Of a DNA stretch of 64,000 bases, positions 9,691 through 16,990 are shown in pieces. The stretch is from positions 1,364,001 to 1,428,000 of the forward strand of contig CP159990.1 of assembly GCA_040702975.1 (NCBI GenBank), written 5' to 3'. The notes below the pieces were generated by a model that saw nothing but the letters and a program-made list of their open reading frames with translations, was not told the DNA's origin and made no database searches. The DNA is from Roseburia hominis (GTDB lineage Bacteria > Bacillota > Clostridia > Lachnospirales > Lachnospiraceae). Every line of letters starts with the position of its first letter. Positions within the stretch are counted from its first letter, which is position 1. Both the position numbers and the translations under genes were made by a program.

Positions 9691-9755
9691 ACTGTCACGC
9701 GTCAGCTAAAAATGTGTATGAGGTGGGATAATTATGATTTTATCCTACAAATTAC

Positions 9756-9832
9756 TTGACAAAGCAAGGAACGTTCCCTATAATAACCGCACTTAAGGCG
9801 GAAAGGCAAGCGATTAACCAGAAAGTTAATCG
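9756..9832 (+). promoter_or_regulatory. Consensus promoter with two palindromic operator candidates
   Basis: TTGACA (9756) and TATAAT (9779) are separated by exactly 17 bases, a perfect sigma-A promoter. The spacer contains the perfect palindrome GGAACGTTCC (9768-9777). A second inverted repeat, CGATTAAC and GTTAATCG separated by six bases, lies at 9811-9832 in the leader. Both are well placed for binding by the ArsR-type protein encoded next, suggesting autoregulation; which palindrome is used is unknown. Confidence 0.8.
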
Positions 9833-9850
9833 TCGGGAAGGAGGGAAAAC

Positions 9851-10801
9851 ATGATAATAGATCAATTTGAGAGCATGGGAGTGGAGGTGATCTTCCTGTA
9901 CATGCCGGCATGGGAAATGTTTTTCTCCATGCATGTGCTGGCCGCTCCCGAGCACCACCAGGAGAGGGGGCGCTGGGTATTTGAGGCAGAGCGTGAGCAT
10001 CAGGAGTTGGTGGAGGAAATACGGAATCTGCGGCATGAGACAGATAACTGGAATCTGGTGATTGATTCTGACGAATGGAAAAACATGCGCTTTTTGGATA
10101 TACCGGAAACGATGGAGCACCTTAGGCAGATGCATATCATCAGGTGGAATCAGATGGTCCGTTGTGATCGGGGAGAAATAACAGTTCCGGAGCGGGACAA
10201 AATATTATCAGTCATCAATCGGTATTATCAGAAGATCTATCGCCGTGAAGAGATTATTTTGTTTCCGTTCCTGAAGCGAATGATTCGGGCGGAGGCGGAT
10301 AAGTGCCAAAATCAGGGGATTTGGAATTGGGCAGGAGGAATACACGAACGGCTCAAAATAGAAAAAGATCAGATTGTTTTCCTGAAAAACAGAGAATATG
10401 CATATCCCATGAGCAAGATTAAAACGATCTACGCCACGGTCAGTACATTTTTAAGCCCGCATCTTTGGAACTATGAGCGGGGAGGAAAAATGGAATTGGT
10501 AAAATCGGTGAGGGTAGAGAAAAAGGAGGATGCGATTCCGGCGGATTTCCTGAGGATCTGCAAGGCACTGGGCGATGAGATGAGACTTTGCATTCTGCGG
10601 GAAATCGTTCATGGAGTGGGGACAACAAAAGAGCTGGCAAACGAGCTTCAGGTCAGTGAAGCGGCTATTTCCAAACATCTGCGCCTCCTTTGGCAGGCGG
10701 GAATGGTGGAAAAACATCGGGAGGGAAACTATGTGAAGTATGAACTGGTAAAGGAAAGTATCGATTTTATTCCTTATCGTTTTTATGAAATGATGTTGTA
10801 G
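9851..10801 (+). CDS. ArsR-family regulator with a long N-terminal domain
   Basis: This 316-residue protein ends in a winged helix (about residues 230-300: ICKALGDEMRLCILREI, TTKELANELQVSEAAISKHL, KHREGNYVKYEL) typical of ArsR repressors. The preceding roughly 220 residues are unlike classical ArsR proteins of about 100 residues. They are rich in aromatic and charged residues with no membrane helix; they may be a ligand-sensing domain. GGAAGGAGGG supports the ATG. It leads an operon with an ABC-2 exporter and sits behind a consensus promoter with palindromes, so control of the exporter is the obvious inference. The ligand is not predictable. Confidence 0.85.
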   Translation: MIIDQFESMGVEVIFLYMPAWEMFFSMHVLAAPEHHQERGRWVFEAEREHQELVEEIRNLRHETDNWNLVIDSDEWKNMRFLDIPETMEHLRQMHIIRWNQMVRCDRGEITVPERDKILSVINRYYQKIYRREEIILFPFLKRMIRAEADKCQNQGIWNWAGGIHERLKIEKDQIVFLKNREYAYPMSKIKTIYATVSTFLSPHLWNYERGGKMELVKSVRVEKKEDAIPADFLRICKALGDEMRLCILREIVHGVGTTKELANELQVSEAAISKHLRLLWQAGMVEKHREGNYVKYELVKESIDFIPYRFYEMML

Positions 10802-10822
10802 GAGCAAAAAAGGAGGCAATTC

Positions 10823-11632
10823 ATGCTGCAGGTTATCAAATCCACATACCGCAAGAACAGGATTGGCATTTTGCGGGCAGTCCCCTGGTCTTTTATTGTG
10901 TCGCGGATTGTGACAGGGGTCACACAGATTGTATTTCCCTATTTTATTTATCACTATTATATGGAAGGGAATCTGAACCGGGAGTATTACCATTATACGA
11001 ACGGAGCAGATTATATGACCTTTATTGTGCTGGGATCAGCGTTCAATGTGCTGGCAGTGGCAACGCTTATGAACGTGGGGAGAGCGCTGATCACGGAGCA
11101 GAGGGAGGGGACGCTGGAAGTCCTTCTGTTGTCACCTGCATCGAGGACAGAATATTTTCTGGGCTGCCTTGCAGAACAAACACAGAGAGCGCTCCTGGAA
11201 TTTGGAGCCGTTCTTTTGACTGGGGTTTTATTTGGAGCGAACCTTAAGGCTCTTTTTACCTTCAGCGCTTTGTTGGTCATTCTTCTCGCCGTGTTCGCAT
11301 TTTTCTGCATGGGACTTTCCCTGTCGGCGGTAATGCTGGAGACAAGGGATACCTACATCACGCAGAATACCCTGTTTTTTATTATGAGCCTGAGCTGCGG
11401 AATCGCATTTCCGATTCAATACCTTCCGGTCTGGGTGCAAAAATTCGCACAGATTTTGCCCCTCACTCCGGCAGTAGAACTGTTTCGGAGAGTGATCATT
11501 CACCGGGAAATGCTTGCGGGAAACGGAAAACTGATTTTGCAGGTGTTACTTTTATGCCTGCTCTACGCTGGACTTGGTATTTGGTGGTTCAGGAAGAAGG
11601 AGCGTGTCCTGGTCGAGAGCATTTTTGCATGA
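10823..11632 (+). CDS. ABC-2 type transporter permease (first)
   Basis: This 269-residue membrane protein has about six hydrophobic segments. The cytoplasmic segment ALITEQREGTLEVLLLSPASRTEYF is a hallmark of ABC-2 permeases (the REGTLE motif). The gene follows the ArsR-type regulator by 21 bases with AAAGGAGG before its ATG. It overlaps the ATPase gene by four bases (ATGA). Together with the second permease at 12573 it would form a heterodimeric exporter. The substrate is unknown; drug, lipid or polymer export is possible. Confidence 0.9.
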   Translation: MLQVIKSTYRKNRIGILRAVPWSFIVSRIVTGVTQIVFPYFIYHYYMEGNLNREYYHYTNGADYMTFIVLGSAFNVLAVATLMNVGRALITEQREGTLEVLLLSPASRTEYFLGCLAEQTQRALLEFGAVLLTGVLFGANLKALFTFSALLVILLAVFAFFCMGLSLSAVMLETRDTYITQNTLFFIMSLSCGIAFPIQYLPVWVQKFAQILPLTPAVELFRRVIIHREMLAGNGKLILQVLLLCLLYAGLGIWWFRKKERVLVESIFA

Positions 11633-12576
11633 AATTTTGCATGAAGAAAAGAGAAAAGAAGGGAACAGCCAAAATGGAACAAGCAGAAAAAATCAAGAAA
11701 AAGCAGATGGCAGATAGTCAGAGGAAAATCATAGCCAGAAATCTGGTCAAAGATTATGAATTAAAAGAAAAAAGAGGGCTATTTCGCCCCAGAACGAGAA
11801 AAACGGTCCACGCCGTAAAAGGAGTTTCCCTGGAAATTCCACGAGGTAAGATCATCGGTCTTTTAGGAATTAACGGAGCCGGAAAAATGACGACGATCCG
11901 TATGCTTTCCTCCGTAATTGAGCCGACGGCCGGAACCCTTGAGATGGAAGGAATCGATGCAATCAAAGAGCATCGACGCGTCAAAGAGCGGATCAATGTG
12001 ATCTCAGACGGCGAGAGGAATCTCTACTGGCGCCTTACCGCAGTAGAAAATCTGGAATATTTCGGAAGCCTTTACGGAATCAGCGGCGATACCTTAAAAA
12101 AACGAATCCGTAATCTCCTGAGAATCGTGGACCTCGAAGAAGCTGCGGACATTCCGGTAGAGCGCTATTCTAAAGGAATGAAGCAGAGACTCCAGATCGC
12201 GCGGGGACTTGTCAACGATCCGGCCTACATTTTTCTGGATGAGCCGACTCTTGGGCTTGACATTGTGATTGCCAAAGAAATCCGTGAACTGATTCGGCGT
12301 CTTGCAGCAGAGAAAGAGAAAGGGGTCCTCCTGACAACGCATTATATCAGTGAAGCCGAGGAACTTTGCGATTACATCTATGTCATAGACCACGGTAAGA
12401 TCATTGCCCGGGGAACCAAGGAAGAATTGCAGACCTTATTTGCCCCACATGTCCGGGAAGCAAAGGCAAGGAGAGCACCCTTAGATTCCGATCCGGAAAA
12501 TCCAAAAGAACCGGAAATTCCCCTGGAAGATATTCTGATGTACCTGGTAAATGAAGCAAAGGAGGAAGAAAAGTGA
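11629..12576 (+). CDS. ABC-2 exporter ATP-binding protein with altered Walker A motif
   Basis: This 315-residue ATPase has a Walker A region GINGAGKMTT at about residues 80-89, signature YSKGMKQRLQIARGL, Walker B AYIFLDEPTLGLD and switch His in LLTTHYISEAEEL. The residue after the Walker A lysine is Met (codon ATG at 11887), where almost all ABC ATPases have Ser or Thr to coordinate magnesium. One C-to-T change from ACG would explain it. I chose ATG 11629 because it overlaps the upstream stop as ATGA; ATG 11674 is an alternative. The C-terminal tail (about residues 270-315) is charged and acidic. The gene overlaps the second permease by four bases (GTGA). Confidence 0.85.
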   Translation: MKFCMKKREKKGTAKMEQAEKIKKKQMADSQRKIIARNLVKDYELKEKRGLFRPRTRKTVHAVKGVSLEIPRGKIIGLLGINGAGKMTTIRMLSSVIEPTAGTLEMEGIDAIKEHRRVKERINVISDGERNLYWRLTAVENLEYFGSLYGISGDTLKKRIRNLLRIVDLEEAADIPVERYSKGMKQRLQIARGLVNDPAYIFLDEPTLGLDIVIAKEIRELIRRLAAEKEKGVLLTTHYISEAEELCDYIYVIDHGKIIARGTKEELQTLFAPHVREAKARRAPLDSDPENPKEPEIPLEDILMYLVNEAKEEEK

Positions 12577-13385
12577 GAGAAATCCTATTAGTAATCTATG
12601 CAGAAATCCGCAAACAAAAACAACACAATTACCATTCCTATTTTGTATACTTTTCCCTGCTCATCTGGCCGATCCTGGGATTTTTAGAGGTTTACTATAC
12701 CTATAAACCCTTTGAGCTTACAGGAAATATTGCCGGAATCGGAAATGCACAGACGCTTCTGGCATTTCTTGCTACCGGTTATATGGCCTATAATTGTTTC
12801 TGGTCTATGGTACAAAATGCCTGGTCCATGTCCTACGACGAAAGAACCGGCGGAACTCTGGAAATCGCGTTCCTCACCCCCGCAAACCGCCTTGCCTTAA
12901 ACTACGGAAAAGCCCTGGGTGCGCTTATTCAGGAAGCCTGGATGTTCTGCTGCTTTTGCCTGTTCATCCTGTTCTACACCCGAAGCCTTAGCCTGGCCAA
13001 CTGGTACCTCTTCCCGCTCATTTTCCTCCTGCTCGTCGCCTCCTCCACCATTTGGGGCGGAATGCTGAACGCAATCTTTCTCTTCTCCCGCGACGCCTCC
13101 ATCATAATGGATCTCTTCGACACCCCCATGCTCCTCTTCTCTGGCACCCGAATCCCCCTAAACGCCTTCCCCCTCTGGGCCCGCCTCATCTCCCTGCTAT
13201 TCCCCCTGACCTACTGCCTGAACCTAATTCGTCTAACCCTCCACATCCACCAACAACCAACCAGTCTCTTCCCCGACCTGATCAAACTCCTAATCTGCCT
13301 CACCACCATGATTGCCATAACCCAAATCCTCCTAAAGAAAGCCGAACAAACCAACCGCCAAACCGGAGAACTACTATTTTACTAA
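12573..13385 (+). CDS. ABC-2 type transporter permease (second)
   Basis: This 270-residue protein has about six membrane helices and the ABC-2 motif SYDERTGGTLEIAFLTPANRLAL. The GTG start overlaps the ATPase stop and is preceded by AAAGGAGGAAG. The 3' half of the gene is strikingly C-rich and G-poor compared with all neighbouring plus-strand genes, with long C/A/T runs and many CTC, ATC, CCC and CTA codons, so its strand composition switches inside the gene. The product still reads as an intact permease. It completes the exporter operon 9851-13385. Confidence 0.88.
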   Translation: MREILLVIYAEIRKQKQHNYHSYFVYFSLLIWPILGFLEVYYTYKPFELTGNIAGIGNAQTLLAFLATGYMAYNCFWSMVQNAWSMSYDERTGGTLEIAFLTPANRLALNYGKALGALIQEAWMFCCFCLFILFYTRSLSLANWYLFPLIFLLLVASSTIWGGMLNAIFLFSRDASIIMDLFDTPMLLFSGTRIPLNAFPLWARLISLLFPLTYCLNLIRLTLHIHQQPTSLFPDLIKLLICLTTMIAITQILLKKAEQTNRQTGELLFY

Positions 13386-13449
13386 CCCGTCTGCAACCCC
13401 GTTTCTCTAGCAGGAACATAATTTTGTACCCCTTATGAGCCAACAGCCG

Positions 13450-13487
13450 TAAAGCGTGGTATGTTCGTCAAAGACACACTTTACGGC
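13450..13487 (+). terminator. Possible weak terminator hairpin after the ABC-2 operon
   Basis: CGTAAAGCGTGG and ACACTTTACG can pair around a loop of about 16 bases. There is no strong T tract, so this is a tentative call. Confidence 0.4.
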
Positions 13488-13532
13488 GTCTCTCATACAT
13501 CCCTCCAAAAAAATTATCGTCCTCATTTCCAT

Positions 13533-13561
13533 TTGACATCCTCCCCAAACCATGCTATCAT
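13533..13561 (+). promoter_or_regulatory. Promoter of the marR/degV pair
   Basis: TTGACA (13533) and TATCAT (13556) are 17 bases apart. The position, 54 bases before the ATG at 13615, fits a transcript covering the MarR-type and DegV genes. It also shows that the in-frame ATG at 13552, which lies inside the -10 box, is not the start. Confidence 0.75.
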
Positions 13562-13614
13562 ACCCGTTGAATAGTTCACAAAGTAAACTAATATACCAAA
13601 TTCAGGAGTCCCTT

Positions 13615-14058
13615 ATGAAAAAACTTAACGAAGACCTCTTGTCCGCATGGTTAAAACTAAGACTAACGATAAGCAATGAACGGATTGTATCGGACATGCC
13701 ATATAACGAATCCCTGATTTGCAACATTTTGCTCAGAAACTATATCCGCAGCCCTAAGCAGTATCTGACGGCGACTGATCTATGCAAGGAGACGCGCATG
13801 CTCAAATCGCAGATGAACAGAACGCTGAAAAGTCTGGAAGAAAAGGGAATGATTGTCAGGGAACGCTCCACAGAAGACCGACGCCGGATTTACATTAAAT
13901 TTAGTCCCGACAGCCCGGATATTTTTACCGAACAGCATCGGAAGAATCTGGAATTAGTTGACGCTATCGTAAAGAAAGTTGGCGTGGAAAAATCCCGGGA
14001 GATTCTGGAAAATTTCAAATTGATCGCCGAAGCGGCAGAAGAGATTATTAATTGCTAG
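13615..14058 (+). CDS. MarR-family transcriptional regulator
   Basis: This 147-residue winged-helix protein contains YLTATDLCKETRMLKSQMNRTLKSLEEKGMIVRE and the wing STEDRRRIYIKFS, the standard MarR arrangement. The ATG at 13615 follows CAGGAGT. It precedes the DegV gene by 36 bases and probably shares its transcript. MarR proteins usually repress their own operon and respond to small lipophilic or phenolic ligands; the association with a fatty-acid-binding DegV protein suggests a lipid link, by inference only. Confidence 0.9.
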   Translation: MKKLNEDLLSAWLKLRLTISNERIVSDMPYNESLICNILLRNYIRSPKQYLTATDLCKETRMLKSQMNRTLKSLEEKGMIVRERSTEDRRRIYIKFSPDSPDIFTEQHRKNLELVDAIVKKVGVEKSREILENFKLIAEAAEEIINC

Positions 14059-14094
14059 AAAGAAAATAATAGGTAGAGAAAGGAAAACACAGTC

Positions 14095-14943
14095 ATGATA
14101 AGAATACTGGTAGATTCATCATCCGACTACACATTGGCGGAGATCAAAGAAAAGAATATGGAACTCCTGCCCATCAGTATCGCCATCGGGGAAAAGACAT
14201 ACGTAGACGGCATCGACATGGGTAGAGACGAATTCTATGAAATTTTGGAAAGGAGCGGAGAATTTCCAAAGACCTCCCAGCCCTCCCCGCAGGAATTCCT
14301 GGATGTTTTCGAGGACGCAAAAGAAAAAGGTGACGAGCTGATCTGCATTCTGTTATCCTCCGGACTCAGCGGCACCCGCCAGACAGCAGTTATGGCTAAA
14401 AGCATGGTAGATTATGAACAGATTCATATTATCGATTCGCTTTCCGCTACTTATACGATTAAAGAGATGGCAGATTATGCATGTAAGCTCCGGGCGGACG
14501 GAAAAACTGCTAAGGAGATTGTGACCGCCGTGGAGGAGATGAAATCAAAAGTTAAAGTAGTGGCGGCTCTGGATACTCTGGAATATCTCGGAAGAGGCGG
14601 AAGAATCAGCAAAACTGTGGCGACGATTGGGGACATGGCCAACATTAAACCTATTATTACAGTCACAGAAAAAGGCGAGATCGGAATGCTTGGAAAATGT
14701 ATTGGCAGAAATAAGGCTATCAGCTACATCATCAAGCATTTGCAGGAGCTTGAGATTGATCCTGATTTTCCGGTCTATGTCATTTATTCCTATGGCACGG
14801 ACAACTGTCAGCGTTTTGAGACGAAACTGGAAAAAGAAGGCATTCAGATAGCGGACCGGCTTCAGATTGGTTCTACGATTGGAGCGCATATCGGCCCGGA
14901 AGCGTTTGGGATTATTTTTGTGGAACGTGTAAGCGGGAAGTAG
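14095..14943 (+). CDS. DegV family fatty-acid-binding protein
   Basis: This 282-residue protein matches DegV/FakB: it begins IRILVDSSSDYTLAE, has TSQPSPQEF, a SSGLSGTRQTA ligand loop, and LDTLEYLGRGGRIS in the second domain, ending GAHIGPEAFGIIFV. FakB proteins bind an acyl chain for phosphorylation by FakA during exogenous fatty acid use. No FakA kinase is nearby. The gene follows a MarR regulator and ends before a strong terminator. Confidence 0.92.
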   Translation: MIRILVDSSSDYTLAEIKEKNMELLPISIAIGEKTYVDGIDMGRDEFYEILERSGEFPKTSQPSPQEFLDVFEDAKEKGDELICILLSSGLSGTRQTAVMAKSMVDYEQIHIIDSLSATYTIKEMADYACKLRADGKTAKEIVTAVEEMKSKVKVVAALDTLEYLGRGGRISKTVATIGDMANIKPIITVTEKGEIGMLGKCIGRNKAISYIIKHLQELEIDPDFPVYVIYSYGTDNCQRFETKLEKEGIQIADRLQIGSTIGAHIGPEAFGIIFVERVSGK

Positions 14944-15331
14944 TAAATATATATTTGGAAAATCCGACTAACCTAATTGTAGTTAGATTAGTCGGATTTT
15001 TCCAGTTCCTTGAGAAGATAAGTTTTGGATTTTTGATAATAAAATGTTGCTTATCTGCACCTACATGGATGCCATCTATGTATTTATCTGTAATAGGAAT
15101 GGCATCGCTGATAAAAAAGATAGACTGCGACGTTGTTCTGCCAGTGTGGTAATAGCAGGATCGAATATCACGTTCTGGGAGATTTAAATAAAAGTCCAGG
15201 CGCTTTTTTTGTGCAGAATTACGATGATTCAGTTTTCCCATAGGGATTGCCCAATAAAGATTTTCGTTTTCAGATGATTTAATTAGGCAGACGATGGGGC
15301 GGTGTTTTGTATCATTCCATGTGCCGCACAT
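14912..15331 (-). pseudogene. Type III toxin-like (ToxN/CptN/TenpN-like) ORF, truncated
   Basis: The minus frame contains KHRPIVCLIKSSENENLYWA, then IPMGKLNHRN, and SIFFISDAIPITDKYIDG. Charged RPIVCL and YWAIPM strands followed by an IP-T-KYI element resemble the endoribonuclease toxins of type III systems, judged from memory of the family. The recognisable part ends at IIKNPKLI, after which the frame runs through the terminator stem, so the C-terminus appears cut short. The N-terminus has no good ribosome binding site; the ATG at 15331 lies in the repeat array. Three tandem hairpin repeats lie directly upstream, the place of an RNA antitoxin. A decayed or noncanonical system is likely. Confidence 0.4.
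14959..15002. terminator. Strong bidirectional terminator after degV
   Basis: AAAATCCGACTAA and TTAGTCGGATTTTT form a perfect long stem, with A residues at the left and T residues at the right. It can stop transcripts from either side and invades the 3' end of the minus-strand toxin-like frame. Confidence 0.9.
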
Positions 15332-15416
15332 TGTGAAGCGTATTTGGATAAGCAATGTTTCAGCGCCGTACATTGCGAAACGTATTTGAATAAACAGTGT
15401 TGAAGTCGCACACTGT
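15319..15416 (-). repeat. Tandem hairpin repeats, 42/40-bp period, antitoxin-RNA-like
   Basis: Three hairpins recur: CATGTG/CACAT (15318-15331), GCAATGT/ACATTGC (15352-15376) and ACAGTGT/ACACTGT (15394-15416). The linkers are nearly identical (GAAGCGTATTTGGATAA, GAAACGTATTTGAATAA). The second and third stems differ in sequence but remain perfectly paired, that is, compensatory changes. On the minus strand, TATAAT-like DNA lies just upstream (about 15442-15450) and the toxin-like frame just downstream. Confidence 0.6.
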
Positions 15417-15512
15417 AAAGCGTAATGAGCATTGCTCAATATTATTATACTCAAAATGTTCTTAAATAGCAGCCGATTCGAAAAAATTTCATATTAAATA
15501 TCCCAGAAATGA

Positions 15513-15561
15513 AAAAACAGCTTACAACGTATGATCGGGGGAAACGTTGTAAACTGTTTTT
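15513..15561. terminator. Bidirectional terminator hairpin
   Basis: AAAAACAGCTTACAACGT pairs with ACGTTGTAAACTGTTTTT around a short loop, leaving a T tract on either strand. It may protect the repeat/toxin-like segment from outside transcription. Confidence 0.8.
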
Positions 15562-15630
15562 CCAATAATTTCATTAAAGGAGAAATGAAAATAAAAAGTA
15601 TCAAAATACTGAAAGCGTCTTAAATTGTGT

Positions 15631-15686
15631 ATTCCTTTGATAGGGAACCGGACTCGCATCTCTGCGATACCGCCCTGTCAAGGAAT
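15631..15686. other. 56-nt hairpin of unknown function
   Basis: ATTCCTTTGATAGGG pairs with CCCTGTCAAGGAAT with one bulge. Inside it, CGG, then CGCA, pair with TGCG, then CCG. No T tract follows, so it is not an ordinary terminator. It could be part of a small RNA or a leader. Confidence 0.5.
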
Positions 15687-15712
15687 GTTCTAAACTAGTA
15701 ATATCTTCAAGC

Positions 15713-15728
15713 TGGTATTATAATACCA
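15713..15728. promoter_or_regulatory. Perfect 16-bp palindrome overlapping a TATAAT box
   Basis: TGGTATTATAATACCA is a perfect palindrome that includes TATAAT-like boxes on both strands. It could be an operator or a divergent promoter. No gene start lies close by. Confidence 0.45.
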
Positions 15729-15789
15729 TGGCAATCCCCCTAAGTAAATCCGCAAAAAAGACAAATGTTACAAAAATGGATATCAAAAA

Positions 15790-15845
15790 TTGTACAAAAT
15801 CACAATAAAATATCAATGTGCACAAAATTAACAATAAAATATTCG
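15790..15845. repeat. AT-rich imperfect tandem repeat, two units of about 28 bp
   Basis: Two adjacent units each contain an ACAAAAT element followed by an ACAATAAAATAT element. Both units also hold a short palindrome (TTGTACAA and GTGCAC). Function is unknown. Confidence 0.5.
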
Positions 15846-15999
15846 CGCGACTATGTAAAAATACCAGACAATGCATTTGAGTCTGAAATGAGGGTTATAG
15901 GATAGAAATTCTTATTTAAGTAGAGATTTATGAAAATCAAAGTTTAGAAAATTTTAATTTCCTACAAAGCGACATATCTTCCTTTTACCAGGGAGGGTG

Positions 16000-16208
16000 T
16001 GGTATAATGTGCACGAAGGCAATGAGCAGTGCCAAAGTGCAGAAAAAGCAATCGGCTGCTCGCAGACGAATTGCTTTTCCTGCACTTTGATAGGGCGAAA
16101 GCCCGTGAACGAACGAGCGAAGCTCGTGAGTTTGCACTGCGGGGTTCAACCCATCAATATACTAGCACGGGCAAAAGCCCATAAACGACACTATAGAGAG
16201 GTAAAACC
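16000..16208 (+). ncRNA. Highly structured leader RNA before an ABC transporter operon
   Basis: An extended -10 promoter TGGTATAAT (16000-16008) is followed by a multibranched fold. Outer stem GCAGTGC (16026-16032) pairs with GCACTGC (16134-16140). Inside lie a 19-bp arm, CAAAGTGCAG and AAAAGCAAT paired with ATTGCTTTT and CTGCACTTTG (16033-16089); GGGC-GAAA-GCCC (16093-16104); and ACGAGC-GAA-GCTCGT (16113-16127). Two more small hairpins follow, including GGGC-AAAA-GCCC (16169-16180). The GTG of the ABC ATPase lies 28 bases later. A frame of 71 codons crosses it but is hairpin-derived and unlikely to be coding. This is a candidate riboswitch or attenuator; I do not recognise its class. Confidence 0.55.
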
Positions 16209-16913
16209 GTGAGAGAATTCGTAGAACTTAAAGATGTACGCAAGATATACAAAATGGGAGAAATAGAGATTGCTGCCGCCGCCGGCATCAATTTCACAAT
16301 CAAAAAAGGAGAATTTGCAGTAGTGGTAGGCGCCAGCGGCGCGGGCAAGACGACCGTTCTCAATATCTTAGGAGGCATGGACACAGCGACCAGTGGAGAA
16401 GTCTGGATTGACGGCGCCAATGTGGCGGGGTATAATGCCCGCCAACTCACCTCCTATCGAAGGGATGACATCGGATTCGTATTCCAGTTCTATAATCTGG
16501 TCCCGAATCTGACGGCCCTTGAAAATGTGGAACTGGCCCTGCAGATCTGCAAGGACCCGCTGGATGCGGAAGAGGTATTAAGAGAAGTAGGGCTTGGAGA
16601 GCGCCTCAAGAACTTTCCGGCGCAGCTCTCCGGCGGCGAGCAGCAGAGAGTTTCCATCGCCCGGGCTTTGGCGAAGAATCCCAAGCTGCTCCTGTGCGAT
16701 GAGCCTACCGGAGCATTGGACTACAATACAGGAAAAGCTATTTTGAAGCTGCTGCAGGACACTTGCCGTATGAGAGGAATGACGGTCATTTTGATCACGC
16801 ACAATTCGGCGATCGCGCCTATGGCGGACAGGGTCATTAAGATGAAGAATGGAAAAGTGGCTTCCATAGTAGAAAATCCAAACCCGGTTTCGGTGGAGAC
16901 GATTGAGTGGTAG
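16209..16913 (+). CDS. ABC transporter ATP-binding protein, MacB/LolD type
   Basis: This 234-residue ATPase has Walker [15 protein letters not shown] near residue 40, Q-loop [19 protein letters not shown], signature [15 protein letters not shown], Walker [13 protein letters not shown] and switch His in VILITHNSA. It starts with GTG behind AGAGAGG. It serves the large FtsX-like permease 77 bases downstream. Family members move lipoproteins, peptides or drugs, or transmit mechanical signals rather than transporting. A long structured leader precedes it. Confidence 0.93.
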   Translation: MREFVELKDVRKIYKMGEIEIAAAAGINFTIKKGEFAVVVGASGAGKTTVLNILGGMDTATSGEVWIDGANVAGYNARQLTSYRRDDIGFVFQFYNLVPNLTALENVELALQICKDPLDAEEVLREVGLGERLKNFPAQLSGGEQQRVSIARALAKNPKLLLCDEPTGALDYNTGKAILKLLQDTCRMRGMTVILITHNSAIAPMADRVIKMKNGKVASIVENPNPVSVETIEW

Positions 16914-16990
16914 TGCCATGAAACGGCGATATTGTTATGGATAAGCAAGACGATACGACAGAAAAAGTATAACAGAATGGCAGGGGTCAT

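Larger units (their letters stand above)
14944..16208. other. Gene-poor 1.26 kb region
   Basis: Apart from a degraded toxin-like frame on the minus strand, no convincing gene is present. The stretch holds two strong terminators, three tandem hairpin repeats, a 56-nt hairpin, a 16-bp palindrome, an AT-rich tandem repeat and a structured leader. These are listed separately. Confidence 0.8.

Noticed and set aside
15997..16212. A 71-codon plus-strand frame across the structured leader
   Set aside because: It begins at the -10 box, is made of hairpin arms, and has no ribosome binding site or family resemblance; RNA structure explains it better.
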